Assembly (NCBI RefSeq): GCF_000685155.1
Contig: NZ_JMIY01000007.1
Location: forward strand, 237,041-301,040
Direction of reading: 5' to 3'
DNA length: 64,000 bases
Source of the DNA: Candidatus Methanoperedens nitratireducens
Lineage (GTDB): Archaea; Halobacteriota; Methanosarcinia; Methanosarcinales; Methanoperedenaceae
Shown: piece by piece, positions 45,444 through 54,969 of the stretch
How the letters are laid out: every line of letters starts with the position of its first letter
How positions within the stretch are numbered: position 1 is the stretch's first letter
Notes under the pieces: model-generated
Databases searched by the model: none
What the model saw: only the letters and a program-made list of their open reading frames with translations
Told to the model about the DNA's origin: nothing
Translations under genes and position numbers: made by a program

Positions 45444-47012
45444 TTATATTTTTACTTTTGATTTTAGAATTCTTATTCCACTCCTTATTCTTTCTCTTTC
45501 ATCTACCTGTTTATATTGTATCTTTCTTTTCATTAGCAGTGAATCTACACTAAAAATCTCCTTCAAAACCCTGCCATCCATATCTTTTGGAACCGGCATA
45601 TCGAACATATGCAAAATAGTTGGCGTTACATCACATATTTTCGCATCTATTTCACTTTTCTCCTTTATATCGGGTCCTCGGGCAATGAAAGTTCCATTGA
45701 TCCTGTGCGATCCACCCTGCCATTCTACGAATTCGCTACCATAACCAACTTTCGCAGTAATAGAGTTCACATAATCATCCGTATCAAGAATAATATCCGG
45801 TGCCAGATTTAAATATTTCCCATGATACAGTTCTTCTCTTCTATATGCCCTCACAGATATCTTTTCCAGTCCATCTATAATCTCACTTCTCAGTTTTTCA
45901 TAATCTTCTTCTTTAACAATTCCCTGCGGCTCCCTGCCGGCTAAATTTATGTAAATAGTACCCCATGTAGCATAGCTAAAAGCCTTTGTTCTATCCCAGC
46001 ATATAGGAGTTCTTCCGGTTTGCCGGGTTACACTTCGATACAGGCGCCTTGAAAAAGATAAGTTGAATAATGGGGTAAGCATTTTCAGGATGATGGGCTT
46101 TCTGAGGACTGAAACCAGTGCCTTGATAATCTCCAGGGTTGGTATTCTTTTTATATCTAAGAGACCCTTATTTATCAGGTACTCATTTACAAGGAAGGCC
46201 CTCTTATTTGGCCCAAACCCATGATCCGATACTATGAATATATTAGGTTTATCACCGTTCTGCTCGATTTTATTGATTATCTGATCTAATTTACTATCTA
46301 TATTTTGATAATGACTCAAAAGAATGTCTTTTTTATCCCAGAACTGATGTTGTACCCTGTCAAGCTCTGTAAAGACAAAAAAACCAAAGTCCCAGTTACT
46401 ATCTAAGAACTTAAAAAGGACTTTACAATGTTTCTCAGTTATCTCCTTATGCCTTCTTGAAAATTCTTTATCATTAAGGCACCCAAAGATATCCGGATCT
46501 GTCATGTCCATTTCATAATTTAGATTATGCAGATCTTCACTCAATTCTTTTGGATATGTCAACCTGTCATCAGATGTACACAGGCTCCCTGCGACCATAT
46601 GCCCGTTGATCCTGTATGCGCTAAGAATGTTTGGTGCGTTTAAGACAAAAACTTTGTTCCCGCTATCACTTAAGATATCCCATATATCTTTCTCTTTCTC
46701 AACTGTCTGGGGAAATACCCTAAAGTCATAACTTCCAGAAGCTTTCTGTATAAAGCTGAAGCAACCTATCCTGCCCGGGTTCTTACCTGTTGCAAGACTG
46801 TTCCATGCAGGGATTGTAATCGCTGGCCTGGTGCTTTCCAGATCTCCATAACAACCTTCTGACATCAATCTCTGAAACGTTGGCAGTTTACCTTCACTTG
46901 CCCAGGGTTTTATCAAATCCATTGTTGCGCCATCCAGCCCTATAACAAGTACTTTCAATTTTATGCGCTCCTGAGATGCGGGAACTAATGTTATATCAGG
47001 TGTCAGGTTCAT
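45444..47012 (-). CDS. Type I phosphodiesterase / nucleotide pyrophosphatase family protein
   Basis: 522 residues of the alkaline phosphatase-like superfamily. Features: VLVIGLDGATMDLIKPWASE (metal D, about 22-41), TRPAITIPAWNSLATGKNPG with the nucleophilic Thr/Ser (ITIPAW), GFFVFTELDRVQHQFW (metal D and H), NIFIVSDHGFGPNKRAF (metal DH) and a late GGSHRINGTFIARGPDI. It probably cleaves a phosphodiester or transfers a phospho-group on glycans or lipids. It is the last of a three-gene operon (geranylgeranyl reductase, glycosidase-like lipoprotein, this gene) with 1-2 bp gaps. Confidence 0.85.
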   Translation of the reverse strand: MNLTPDITLVPASQERIKLKVLVIGLDGATMDLIKPWASEGKLPTFQRLMSEGCYGDLESTRPAITIPAWNSLATGKNPGRIGCFSFIQKASGSYDFRVFPQTVEKEKDIWDILSDSGNKVFVLNAPNILSAYRINGHMVAGSLCTSDDRLTYPKELSEDLHNLNYEMDMTDPDIFGCLNDKEFSRRHKEITEKHCKVLFKFLDSNWDFGFFVFTELDRVQHQFWDKKDILLSHYQNIDSKLDQIINKIEQNGDKPNIFIVSDHGFGPNKRAFLVNEYLINKGLLDIKRIPTLEIIKALVSVLRKPIILKMLTPLFNLSFSRRLYRSVTRQTGRTPICWDRTKAFSYATWGTIYINLAGREPQGIVKEEDYEKLRSEIIDGLEKISVRAYRREELYHGKYLNLAPDIILDTDDYVNSITAKVGYGSEFVEWQGGSHRINGTFIARGPDIKEKSEIDAKICDVTPTILHMFDMPVPKDMDGRVLKEIFSVDSLLMKRKIQYKQVDERERIRSGIRILKSKVKI

Positions 47013-47014
47013 GG

Positions 47015-48319
47015 TTATTCACTGCTTGAAATTTCATTAATGGTGTTAAAAGTTTCAAATTGTGGTGCAACACTGTCGTAAACTTTAGAATTGCCAAACG
47101 AGAGCACCCTTGCATTGTTACCCATAAAACCTCCATGGAGTGGAAGAACAAATGTCATTCCCTCGCTTTTGAAAAATTTGTGCATCTCAGCCAGCATTTC
47201 CTTCTGTTCCGTTTTACTTAATTTCTGACTGAATGTCACCAGGGGTGAGTCATCGTTTGCCCAATCGATAAACACGAAGATTTTAACATCTCCCAGTTCT
47301 TCTCTGATTCTGGCTTTCCTACTGGACCATTCTGCCATATTGAGGTTTTTACGTGCAATCATATCTGAAGTAGGGCTCAGGGTAACAAAATCCAGTTTCG
47401 GCTGAGGATACGGAAGATTTATGCTGTCTGTCCAGCTTCCGACATAGATATATTTTCCTTTTGAGTCTCCATAATCATGTATATCATCTACTATCTTTGA
47501 AGAAGCTTCAAAAGACTCTTTTACCGCAGGATGATCCGGGTCTTTGGTATATCTCTCCATGATTACTGCTTGCGTGAACAGCATATCAATCCAGATTGCA
47601 TCTGCTCCGGAGTCTATTTGTTTTTTTGCCATATCAACAAGGAATTTCTGGTAGTTCGGATTTGTTATGTCAGGATAATATGCATCACCTTCACTCCATC
47701 CCAGAGCCTCACCGAGCTTTTTTTGTGCATCTTTTTTTGAAACAGCAATACCCCATTTCTCAGGGTCTAATGCCATTTCCAGGGTTTTATCCCTGTCTAA
47801 AATCTCACCTGTCAGGTCATTTTTATCTATCCCGTTAATTCTTTGGGCAGGTATGGCTCCAACAAATATAACGTCCGGCATTTCCTGTTTAATTCCTGCT
47901 ATGGCATTTTTCAAATCTTCATAAGTATAATTGTAATCCAGAACTGCTTGTAGATCCGTCTGAGTCCCACCTAATTTTAAAACTTCTTCCGGGGCTGATT
48001 CCCTGGTATCCGGGACCGGCCTCCATCTCCAGAAGCCCCTGAATATAAGATCTGTTTTTGTTTTCTTAAGCAGTTTGATTACGTCATCATTGCTTCTTCC
48101 GTATAATGCCCCATCGGTTATTCGTTCATAAAGAACAGCCACTTTAACTTCAAAGAGGTCTGATCCAGCGTTTTCATTCCAGTCAGACACAGTTATATCT
48201 GTCGGGGTTAGAGCTCCTGGTGCTTCTTCTTCGCTGTTCGAACGCTTAAAGCACCCGCTGACCAGAATTAACCCGACTATCAACAAAGCAATTATAACCG
48301 TTTTTTTGCCTTTGTCCAT
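47015..48319 (-). CDS. Lipoprotein with TIM-barrel glycosidase-like domain
   Basis: 434 residues. A lipoprotein signal with lipobox LVSGC (C23) begins the protein (VIIALLIVGLILVSGCFKRS), so it is anchored outside the cell. The barrel-like part has PDVIFVGAIPAQRINGID, GADAIWIDMLFTQAVIMERY (possible acidic catalytic residue at WID), YIYVGSWTDSINLPYPQ and VKIFVFIDWANDDSPL. This resembles endo-glycosidase-like TIM barrels, but no family is firmly recognised. Its stop is 2 bp before the phosphodiesterase gene. A role in trimming or remodelling surface glycans is inferred. Confidence 0.62.
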   Translation of the reverse strand: MDKGKKTVIIALLIVGLILVSGCFKRSNSEEEAPGALTPTDITVSDWNENAGSDLFEVKVAVLYERITDGALYGRSNDDVIKLLKKTKTDLIFRGFWRWRPVPDTRESAPEEVLKLGGTQTDLQAVLDYNYTYEDLKNAIAGIKQEMPDVIFVGAIPAQRINGIDKNDLTGEILDRDKTLEMALDPEKWGIAVSKKDAQKKLGEALGWSEGDAYYPDITNPNYQKFLVDMAKKQIDSGADAIWIDMLFTQAVIMERYTKDPDHPAVKESFEASSKIVDDIHDYGDSKGKYIYVGSWTDSINLPYPQPKLDFVTLSPTSDMIARKNLNMAEWSSRKARIREELGDVKIFVFIDWANDDSPLVTFSQKLSKTEQKEMLAEMHKFFKSEGMTFVLPLHGGFMGNNARVLSFGNSKVYDSVAPQFETFNTINEISSSE

Positions 48320-48320
48320 A

Positions 48321-49439
48321 TCAGGTTCTCTGGTGTTTTATATTTGTTAATAATTTTCCAATTCCTTCCCGTGTTATCGCTGCAAGTTTTGGATATGCAT
48401 TCCTGTCAAATCTGGAAAGGTATAGAAAAACATTTGAAGCTAAAAACTTATGGTAAATCCAGGAATAATCGATCGTCTTATGCCACATGCGCTGGTATTG
48501 AGATAAGAATCTGGCTGAGAAGTCCTCTTCCTCTAAAGATAAGGCACATATTTTTCCAGCAAGCTTGCCTCCATTAATAGCATGAATGATTCCACCCCCG
48601 GTTACTGGATCAACCATTCCGGCAGCATCTCCCACAACCAGTGTGCGCTCACCAAAGGTTCTCTTTGCTGGAGCCGCTGGTATCAATGCTGAGCTTCTCT
48701 GTAAAATTTCCTTTTCTTTAAACTTCTCACCAGTTAATGGATAATTCCCAAGCATATAATTCATTGAATCTATCAGGTTTGAACTAAGCTTACTATAAAG
48801 ACATCCTACGCCCACATTAACCGTATTTTTCCTCGGGAATACCCAGCCATATCCCCACGGGACGATATTTTCTCCGTAGTGGAATTCGCATTGATCAAAA
48901 GGATTGTTCTCCCATTTCACCTCACATGTCACTGATACGAATGTATTGTCTGACTCAGGTTTGAAACCAATACCAAACTTTCTATATACTAATGTGTTTG
49001 GTCCATCAGCAAAGACAACAAGCTTTGATTGTATAATATTTTTTTCAGAAAACAGGTGCACCCCGTCATTTTTAACAGAAACATCCTTAATTTGATGATT
49101 CTTCAGCATCGTTGCACCCTTCTCTACTGCCTTTTCTGCCAGGCATCTATCAAATACATGCCTGTAGACCGTGACTAAATCATCGGTTTCAATGATATTT
49201 TCTCCCCAGGGGAAATAGTACTTTTCTGCCTGGATTTCTTTTTCAATGATATCTGAACTTAACCCTGCATCTACAATTGCGGATTTTATCGTACCTCCTG
49301 CACAAACATTATTTAGTCCAGGAAATTCATCCTTCTCTACTAATATGACATCAAAGCCATGCTCAGCAATCACTCTTGCAGTAGTGGAGCCAGCAGGCCC
49401 CGCCCCAATTACAGCTACATCAGATTTTAGATTCAACAT
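48321..49439 (-). CDS. Geranylgeranyl reductase family flavoprotein
   Basis: 372 residues. The FAD-binding start is DVAVIGAGPAGSTTARVIAE (GxGxxG, about 8-27), followed by a C-rich FPGLNNVCAGGTIKSAIVDA. Further motifs are PWGYGWVFPRKNTVNVGVGC (the family's YGWVFP substrate strand) and VVGDAAGMVDPVTGGGIIHA (second FAD motif). Members saturate double bonds of archaeal lipids or dolichol-type polyprenols. A ferredoxin gene is divergent just 27 bp away and is a likely electron donor. It leads an operon with the glycosidase-like lipoprotein and phosphodiesterase, so a polyprenyl carrier for glycans is a plausible substrate. Confidence 0.88.
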   Translation of the reverse strand: MLNLKSDVAVIGAGPAGSTTARVIAEHGFDVILVEKDEFPGLNNVCAGGTIKSAIVDAGLSSDIIEKEIQAEKYYFPWGENIIETDDLVTVYRHVFDRCLAEKAVEKGATMLKNHQIKDVSVKNDGVHLFSEKNIIQSKLVVFADGPNTLVYRKFGIGFKPESDNTFVSVTCEVKWENNPFDQCEFHYGENIVPWGYGWVFPRKNTVNVGVGCLYSKLSSNLIDSMNYMLGNYPLTGEKFKEKEILQRSSALIPAAPAKRTFGERTLVVGDAAGMVDPVTGGGIIHAINGGKLAGKICALSLEEEDFSARFLSQYQRMWHKTIDYSWIYHKFLASNVFLYLSRFDRNAYPKLAAITREGIGKLLTNIKHQRT

Positions 49440-49466
49440 AAACTTATATATATAGATTGAGTACCT

Positions 49467-49793
49467 ATGCCCATGAAATGCGTCAGATGTATTAATATAT
49501 GTCCCTCGAATTGTCTGGATATAGACAATGGTATGTCGTGTGTGAGGTTTGAGGGGAGATCCGCGTTAAAGATGGATAAGGAAAAATGCACTGAATGTAA
49601 TATGTGCATGGAAGTTTGTCCGATCGGAGACCTCGCTCTATCCGTATATGATTGTTCAAACTGTATTGTCTGTAAAAACAGACCTGGTTGCATTGATACA
49701 CCATCTACTGACAGGGCTTCTTTTCTAAATTCCATCAATTCTATCACTCATTTCATAGTGTCGAAAATCTATTTTTCAATAAGATATACATAA
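49467..49793 (+). CDS. Ferredoxin-like protein with incomplete first cluster motif
   Basis: 108 residues. The second cluster motif is complete: CTECNMCMEVCP (about 41-52). The first is short: CVRCINICPSNC (C5, C8, C12, C16) lacks the first cysteine of the usual CxxCxxCxxxCP, and an in-frame stop just upstream rules out an earlier start. A third cysteine group, CSNCIVCKNRPGC (about 63-75), follows. It is divergent from the geranylgeranyl reductase with only 27 bp between the starts, and is probably its electron donor (inference). Its last 25 nt overlap the convergent GT-C gene. Confidence 0.78.
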   Translation: MPMKCVRCINICPSNCLDIDNGMSCVRFEGRSALKMDKEKCTECNMCMEVCPIGDLALSVYDCSNCIVCKNRPGCIDTPSTDRASFLNSINSITHFIVSKIYFSIRYT

Positions 49794-51715
49794 CCTGTGG
49801 AGGAGTCTATCTTTTTATAAGCTCCAGTTTCCTCAGATCTGGCATAAAGGTCAACCGTTATCGGAAGCTTCCCTCTGTATTCCTGATAAGGGGCTATTTT
49901 AAACTTTAACATGTTAATTGAACCTTTATTAAGGGTTATATTACGCCATTCATCATCCACAGATATTATATAACCATTAGAATGAACATGGACGTCGAAC
50001 TTTATGGTTGTGTTTCCCGTATTCTTCACTTCAACTAACAGCGTATACACCTCTCCGACCTTCATTACCATTGGCACACTTTTATTAAACATATCCCTGG
50101 ATATTTCCCCATTCTCACCATCTGTTATCAATGAAAAACCGTCCTGCTGCTTATTTATCTTTTTAAAAACGATACTTCCGTATGGATAGGTGGGTGAATG
50201 AAAAACGATAGTGTAGTTTTTAAAAATTTCCTCTGTAACATAAGGAGTGAAATAAAAAGGATATTTATCTTTATCAATTATTAAATAATCTGGTTTTAGT
50301 ATATCTACTCTCTCAAGGTCTACCTCTGCAATTTTACTTGAGTACTTTTCCCCTATCTTAAGGATAGTAAATGATTGCGCATTAAGGCCGCCAAGATATA
50401 TGGCGTTCTCCACGATCCCGGATAATGTTATCTTTCCTATTAGAATCTCTCCTTCAAAACCATCCCTTATAACATCATTTTTTATATACTCCACACTGCT
50501 TTTAGCCCAGGAGTACTCACCTTCATCCCAGTATGAGGATGTTGCACCGCTGACAATGTAAGAAAGTAGCACTACTGTCGTGAGAGAAAGCATGAGTATC
50601 CTGAAAACATTCGTGTAGCTGTTCTCTTTTCGAAGATGCTCAAACGAAGTTACTGCCAGATTGGATAGCATTATAAAGTAAAAAGGGAGCAGGTATAGTA
50701 GATAATGTTTATATGCGGCAGATAAAAGTAGTAATATAGATACCATAATAAGAGAAATAACAAGAAAGCTGTCTTTTTTTTCCCGGTATATGAAGCCGTG
50801 CAGGTAATAGAACAATGTAATTATAAATAACAAAATCGCAGATATAGAGAAAATATCTTTCCAGGGAGAAGTCATTGTGACTGCGCCCCATGATAATACC
50901 TCCTGTATTTTTTCACCTGTTTTTATAATTAAGTCAGCTATCGGTATACTCAGCGCTCGATTGCTAGTTGATGTTTGTTTTTCGAACCTGCCTTCGACAT
51001 AATAGGATATCCCATGAAAGCCCACGTTTGTATAAAATAAACTAAAAAGTAAAGGCAAAACAAACAAAAAAGCGAAGAGATATATTAAAAGTACCTTTTT
51101 ATTAATTAGCGCTTTAAAATTAAACTTATTCGTCCACAAAATATATGCTGGGACAGCAGGAACTAAAAATCCTGCCATGTATTTAGCATCAAAGGATAAA
51201 CCCATCATTGCTCCGGCAACGGCTGCGTAAATCATGCCTTTTGTCCCGTGCTCGCAGCGCTGGCTAAGCCAGAAAAAGTACAAGAAAGCAGTAATAAAAA
51301 ATATTGTAGGCGTTTCCAGCATGATCGTCCGGCTGTATAAGATATGATACGATGAAAAAGTAAGAAATATGGCGGCCAATAATCCTGTCTTTCTATTATA
51401 CATTGTTTTTCCAAATAGGTATAAGAAGGGTATCGTTAAACTCCCAAAAATTACGGAAACCATCCTGAGCGTGTTCAATTCCCCTCCAAAAAGTAAAGTA
51501 ACCCCTGCCTCGATATATTGAAGAAATGGGGGATTATAGTTAAATACTTCCGCAACCGGAACCCAGTTATTAACTAATATCTTATTCACTTTCCAGTGAT
51601 ACTGACCCTCATCAGGATACATACCGACGTTCGACACATCCGACGCACGTATCAAGAGTGCGATCAAGAACAGGCCCAGTATAATTAGAATATCTTTTAA
51701 ATTGCTATGTCCCAT
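49769..51715 (-). CDS. GT-C type membrane glycosyltransferase (PMT/ArnT-like)
   Basis: 648 residues. Early helices and the acidic loop NVGMYPDEGQYHWKVNKILV (about 30-49, DE motif) and FNYNPPFLQYIEAGVTLLFG match PMT/ArnT-like enzymes that use polyprenyl phosphate sugars. About 12 helices extend to residue 400. The C-terminal 220 residues are extracytoplasmic and end in an Ig-like domain (VGEVYTLLVEVKNTGNTTIK). It follows the UbiA gene with an 11-nt overlap on the same strand. It is the third large GT-C gene in the locus. Confidence 0.82.
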   Translation of the reverse strand: MGHSNLKDILIILGLFLIALLIRASDVSNVGMYPDEGQYHWKVNKILVNNWVPVAEVFNYNPPFLQYIEAGVTLLFGGELNTLRMVSVIFGSLTIPFLYLFGKTMYNRKTGLLAAIFLTFSSYHILYSRTIMLETPTIFFITAFLYFFWLSQRCEHGTKGMIYAAVAGAMMGLSFDAKYMAGFLVPAVPAYILWTNKFNFKALINKKVLLIYLFAFLFVLPLLFSLFYTNVGFHGISYYVEGRFEKQTSTSNRALSIPIADLIIKTGEKIQEVLSWGAVTMTSPWKDIFSISAILLFIITLFYYLHGFIYREKKDSFLVISLIMVSILLLLSAAYKHYLLYLLPFYFIMLSNLAVTSFEHLRKENSYTNVFRILMLSLTTVVLLSYIVSGATSSYWDEGEYSWAKSSVEYIKNDVIRDGFEGEILIGKITLSGIVENAIYLGGLNAQSFTILKIGEKYSSKIAEVDLERVDILKPDYLIIDKDKYPFYFTPYVTEEIFKNYTIVFHSPTYPYGSIVFKKINKQQDGFSLITDGENGEISRDMFNKSVPMVMKVGEVYTLLVEVKNTGNTTIKFDVHVHSNGYIISVDDEWRNITLNKGSINMLKFKIAPYQEYRGKLPITVDLYARSEETGAYKKIDSSTGYVYLIEK

Positions 51716-52676
51716 CTTGCAGCTCTGTATCTATAAAAATTTCTGTGTGCGGCATAACTTTCTCCTTAACGGCTTTAAAGCGGGATTTTACTATATAATA
51801 TTGTGATGAAACAGCTATTATGAGAAAAACAAGATTTGGATATGATTTAAGAGTCAGAACAAACGCGAGAAACGGAGGAAATGCGTTAAGAATTAAAAAG
51901 AACAGGCATGACATATAGAGCGGGAATACCTTTTCACCCCTATTGAATTTACCTTTATAAATTGATAAAAATGCTCCCGCATAAATCATAAAAACTAATG
52001 CAGCAATAAGACCTGCATAGGGGACCTTCAGGATTATAAGGAAAAGCAAGATAATCATAATGACCCCGGAAAGTGGATTTATCAAATTATTAAATAAATT
52101 TAATGTTTTATCAATGCCTGTATTGACGGCAAAAGTGCGTACATCGCTTTGCGAATCGGATTCGTAATCATATATCTGATGCACTACAATATCAACAATC
52201 CCGATGGAAAACGAAGCTATTAAAAATACGAGCGTGTCGATCTCGAAATGGTTGAAAAACGTAAATACCGCCAGAACAGGCAGCATTTTTTCGATAAGCC
52301 CGTTTACAATAATTCCAGAAAACGCCCTGCCTTTGAATTTTATCGGTGGAGCAGAATATAGAGTCGCAAGTACGTATGAGACAATGTAAATGGCAATGTA
52401 GAGAGAATTACCAAGATATAGCAGGTGCAGAGCGCTTATAAAAACGACACCAAGAATTATTCCTATGAATTTCATTTTAGGAAGTTGCTGGATCGTTCTT
52501 TTTTTACCTGCCGCAATATCATACGACATGTCGAAAAAATCATTTATCAAAAACCCATACATAAAGTAAAACCCGAGAGAGGAAATTAGAACTAAAGAAT
52601 CTAACGGCCTGAAAATATTATCAGTTATCAAAATATATAAAAGTGCTAAGAGGGATATATGCATATCGTAACTCAT
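51705..52676 (-). CDS. UbiA family prenyltransferase
   Basis: 323 residues with about nine membrane helices. The first aspartate motif is GFLINDFFDMSYDIAAGKKR (NDxxD, about 44-63) and the second is IYDYESDSQSDVRTFAVNTG (DxxxD, about 168-187). UbiA proteins join a polyprenyl group to an acceptor such as an aromatic ring, glyceryl phosphate or phosphoribose. The acceptor cannot be read. Its overlap with a GT-C gene and the nearby geranylgeranyl reductase favour a polyprenyl-sugar carrier in glycan synthesis over a respiratory quinone, but this is inference. Confidence 0.85.
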   Translation of the reverse strand: MSYDMHISLLALLYILITDNIFRPLDSLVLISSLGFYFMYGFLINDFFDMSYDIAAGKKRTIQQLPKMKFIGIILGVVFISALHLLYLGNSLYIAIYIVSYVLATLYSAPPIKFKGRAFSGIIVNGLIEKMLPVLAVFTFFNHFEIDTLVFLIASFSIGIVDIVVHQIYDYESDSQSDVRTFAVNTGIDKTLNLFNNLINPLSGVIMIILLFLIILKVPYAGLIAALVFMIYAGAFLSIYKGKFNRGEKVFPLYMSCLFFLILNAFPPFLAFVLTLKSYPNLVFLIIAVSSQYYIVKSRFKAVKEKVMPHTEIFIDTELQDGT

Positions 52677-52867
52677 CCATACTTTCCAGCCTCTGTAGCC
52701 CAGTAATCTTCTAAGTTGAATCTATATCACCTTTCTTTACCACAGGTATTACACGCATATAACTAAGCAAAATATATAGCTATTGCTAACAGGAAAGACC
52801 TGCATAATATGTTATCATGTGAATGAAAACGTTGCTATCTGACCCGGAGCTGGTGAGGAGTAAAAAA

Positions 52868-54085
52868 ATGAAAGTCTGTTATATCTCAAGTTTCTACCCA
52901 CCACTTGTATTTGGAGGCGCTGAGATATATGTTCAAAGGATCTCTGAAAAACTGGTCCAGCAGGATCATGAGGTTGTAGTAGTTACAACGAACTCGAAGA
53001 TATCTGTTAAACCGGTAATAGAGAAGAGAAACGGTGTGAAAATTTATAGAATCCATCCGATAAATATCTATTCAATCTATAATACCCTTTCTAAGCCAGA
53101 TATAATAAAACCAATCTGGTATATGATCGATCTATTGAATATACACTCTTATATTATTATAAAAAATATTTTAATGAAAGAAAAGCCTGATATCGTACAT
53201 GTTCACAACTTCAAAGGTTTTTCATTTGCTTTCGATGCAGTAAAGAGCCATAATTTGCCATTAATGTTTACAATGCATGATTATTTTTTAGAATGCATCA
53301 AAGAAAATTTATTCAGAAGCTGTTATACTATCTGCCAGAGCCCACCGCTATTATGCCGGTCTTACATCGAGCTCCAGAGGTACCTGAAAGATAACAAACC
53401 TGATATAGTCACCGCACCCTGCCAGTTTGTTATCGACAAATTAAAGAATGATGGATTTTTTGAAAAGACCAGAACAACAAAGCTGCCATTAGGTATTGAG
53501 CTTGGTAATAACAAAAAAATTGAGAAAGAGTATGAGATAATCGACATCCTGTTTGCAGGGAGATTGAACATATATAAGGGAGTTCATATACTGATTAACG
53601 CCTTCAGACAAATAAAATACAAAAATATCCATCTTCATATTGTAGGGGAAGGCAAGGAGATGGAAGAATTAAAAAAAATTGCTGAGCATAATCCAGATAT
53701 AACCTTTTATGGCTTTGTGAGTGAGAATATGCTCATAGAATTATACAAAAAAGCAAACATTGCAGTAGTTCCATCTATCTGGTATGAGACCTTCGGGATA
53801 GTTATCATTGAAAGTTTTAAATTCTCAACTCCAGTTATAGCAAGCAATATCGGAGGGTTTCCTGAATTGGTAGAAAACGGTTATAACGGTTTCTTGTTCG
53901 AGGCTGGAAATACTGATGAGTTGAAGAAAATACTTGAGAATTTAATAGAGAATCCGCAAGAATTAAAAAGACTAAACGATAACGCTTTTGAATCTGTGAA
54001 AAAGTACAGCATGGAAGAACATACAAAGAAGCTAATGCGCCTGTATGAGGAACTATTAAAGCAAAAATCAAAAGGAGTACAATGA
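52868..54085 (+). CDS. Glycosyltransferase family 4 protein
   Basis: 405 residues from ATG at 52868, which has GGTGAGGAG 7 nt ahead; the frame runs 15 codons further up without support. N-terminal MKVCYISSFYPPLVFGGAEI is the classic GT4 start. The C-terminal half has DILFAGRLNIYKGVHILINA, LHIVGEGKEMEELKKI and the EX7E region IWYETFGIVIIESFKFSTPV (about 317-336). It uses a nucleotide sugar in the cytoplasm. Its stop overlaps the methyltransferase gene start by 4 nt, and that gene overlaps DUF362, giving a three-gene operon. Confidence 0.92.
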   Translation: MKVCYISSFYPPLVFGGAEIYVQRISEKLVQQDHEVVVVTTNSKISVKPVIEKRNGVKIYRIHPINIYSIYNTLSKPDIIKPIWYMIDLLNIHSYIIIKNILMKEKPDIVHVHNFKGFSFAFDAVKSHNLPLMFTMHDYFLECIKENLFRSCYTICQSPPLLCRSYIELQRYLKDNKPDIVTAPCQFVIDKLKNDGFFEKTRTTKLPLGIELGNNKKIEKEYEIIDILFAGRLNIYKGVHILINAFRQIKYKNIHLHIVGEGKEMEELKKIAEHNPDITFYGFVSENMLIELYKKANIAVVPSIWYETFGIVIIESFKFSTPVIASNIGGFPELVENGYNGFLFEAGNTDELKKILENLIENPQELKRLNDNAFESVKKYSMEEHTKKLMRLYEELLKQKSKGVQ

Positions 54086-54969
54086 AAAAAACAGATAGCA
54101 TTAAAGACCTGCAGCAATATTACCCGCTCTTCAACGAGGGCTACGGCACAGAATACGAGCGCTTTGCTCTGAATAAATTCATACCCCGCATGGTCAACAA
54201 ATACAGCATCTCAACAGTGCTCGAAATGCCTGCCAATGGCGTCATGGGTATACCAGGTATAAAAAGCCTGGGATTTGCAAAAATCGGATGTGATGTCACC
54301 GTGTCCCACCCTTCACAGACATTTTTAGATACTGCCAGGAAGGTATGGGATGCTTTTGGTCTTGAGGCTAAATTTATCAAATCATGCTGGATAGGCTCTA
54401 AGTTCAAAGATGATTCATTTGATCTTGTCTGGAACTTCTGCGTCTATGAGCATTTTGATAATCCTGGAGAGGTCATACAAGAGATGCTGCGTGTGACGCA
54501 CAGATATATTTTTCTTGAAATCCAGAATGCATTGAATATAGGTTTTCCTGTTCATCGATTATACCATTTTTTAAAAAGGGATGCATGGGATCATGGAAAC
54601 CTTGACCAGATGAAGCTATCCAGTATAAGAGAGATCGTTAATAAAAATAACGCCCTGATAGTTGAAACAGGCGCAACCGATATGCCTCCATGGCCTGATA
54701 TTAACATCAGGTTAAAGGAAATGGCGTCTAAAAAGAACAATGACCAGAGGATAGATAAGAACCCTGCGGATAAATTAAGACCCGCAGCCGGGCTAAAAGA
54801 TGTGAGTGAGGTTATCAATGAAATTCGTTTATTTCAAAAATCATCAACGAAGAACGAGATTGTATTTCATCTCTTTAACCTCTGGCATCTTCTGATCGAA
54901 AGTAGTACGCCGGCACCGCTTAAAAAATTCTATGCCCACCATCCGTATGTAATAGCAGAGAAAATATGA
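54082..54969 (+). CDS. SAM-dependent methyltransferase-like protein
   Basis: 295 residues. A diverged class I fold: TVLEMPANGVMGIPGIKSLG (SAM-site region, about 45-64), AKIGCDVTVSHPSQTFLDTA (about 66-85), and FKDDSFDLVWNFCVYEHFDN (motif IV-like, about 111-130) with VIQEMLRVTHRYIFLEIQNA. The glycine-rich loop is weaker than usual, so activity is not certain. It is coupled by 4-nt overlaps to the GT4 gene upstream and DUF362 gene downstream. It probably modifies a sugar or lipid carrier in the same pathway. Confidence 0.72.
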   Translation: MKKTDSIKDLQQYYPLFNEGYGTEYERFALNKFIPRMVNKYSISTVLEMPANGVMGIPGIKSLGFAKIGCDVTVSHPSQTFLDTARKVWDAFGLEAKFIKSCWIGSKFKDDSFDLVWNFCVYEHFDNPGEVIQEMLRVTHRYIFLEIQNALNIGFPVHRLYHFLKRDAWDHGNLDQMKLSSIREIVNKNNALIVETGATDMPPWPDINIRLKEMASKKNNDQRIDKNPADKLRPAAGLKDVSEVINEIRLFQKSSTKNEIVFHLFNLWHLLIESSTPAPLKKFYAHHPYVIAEKI

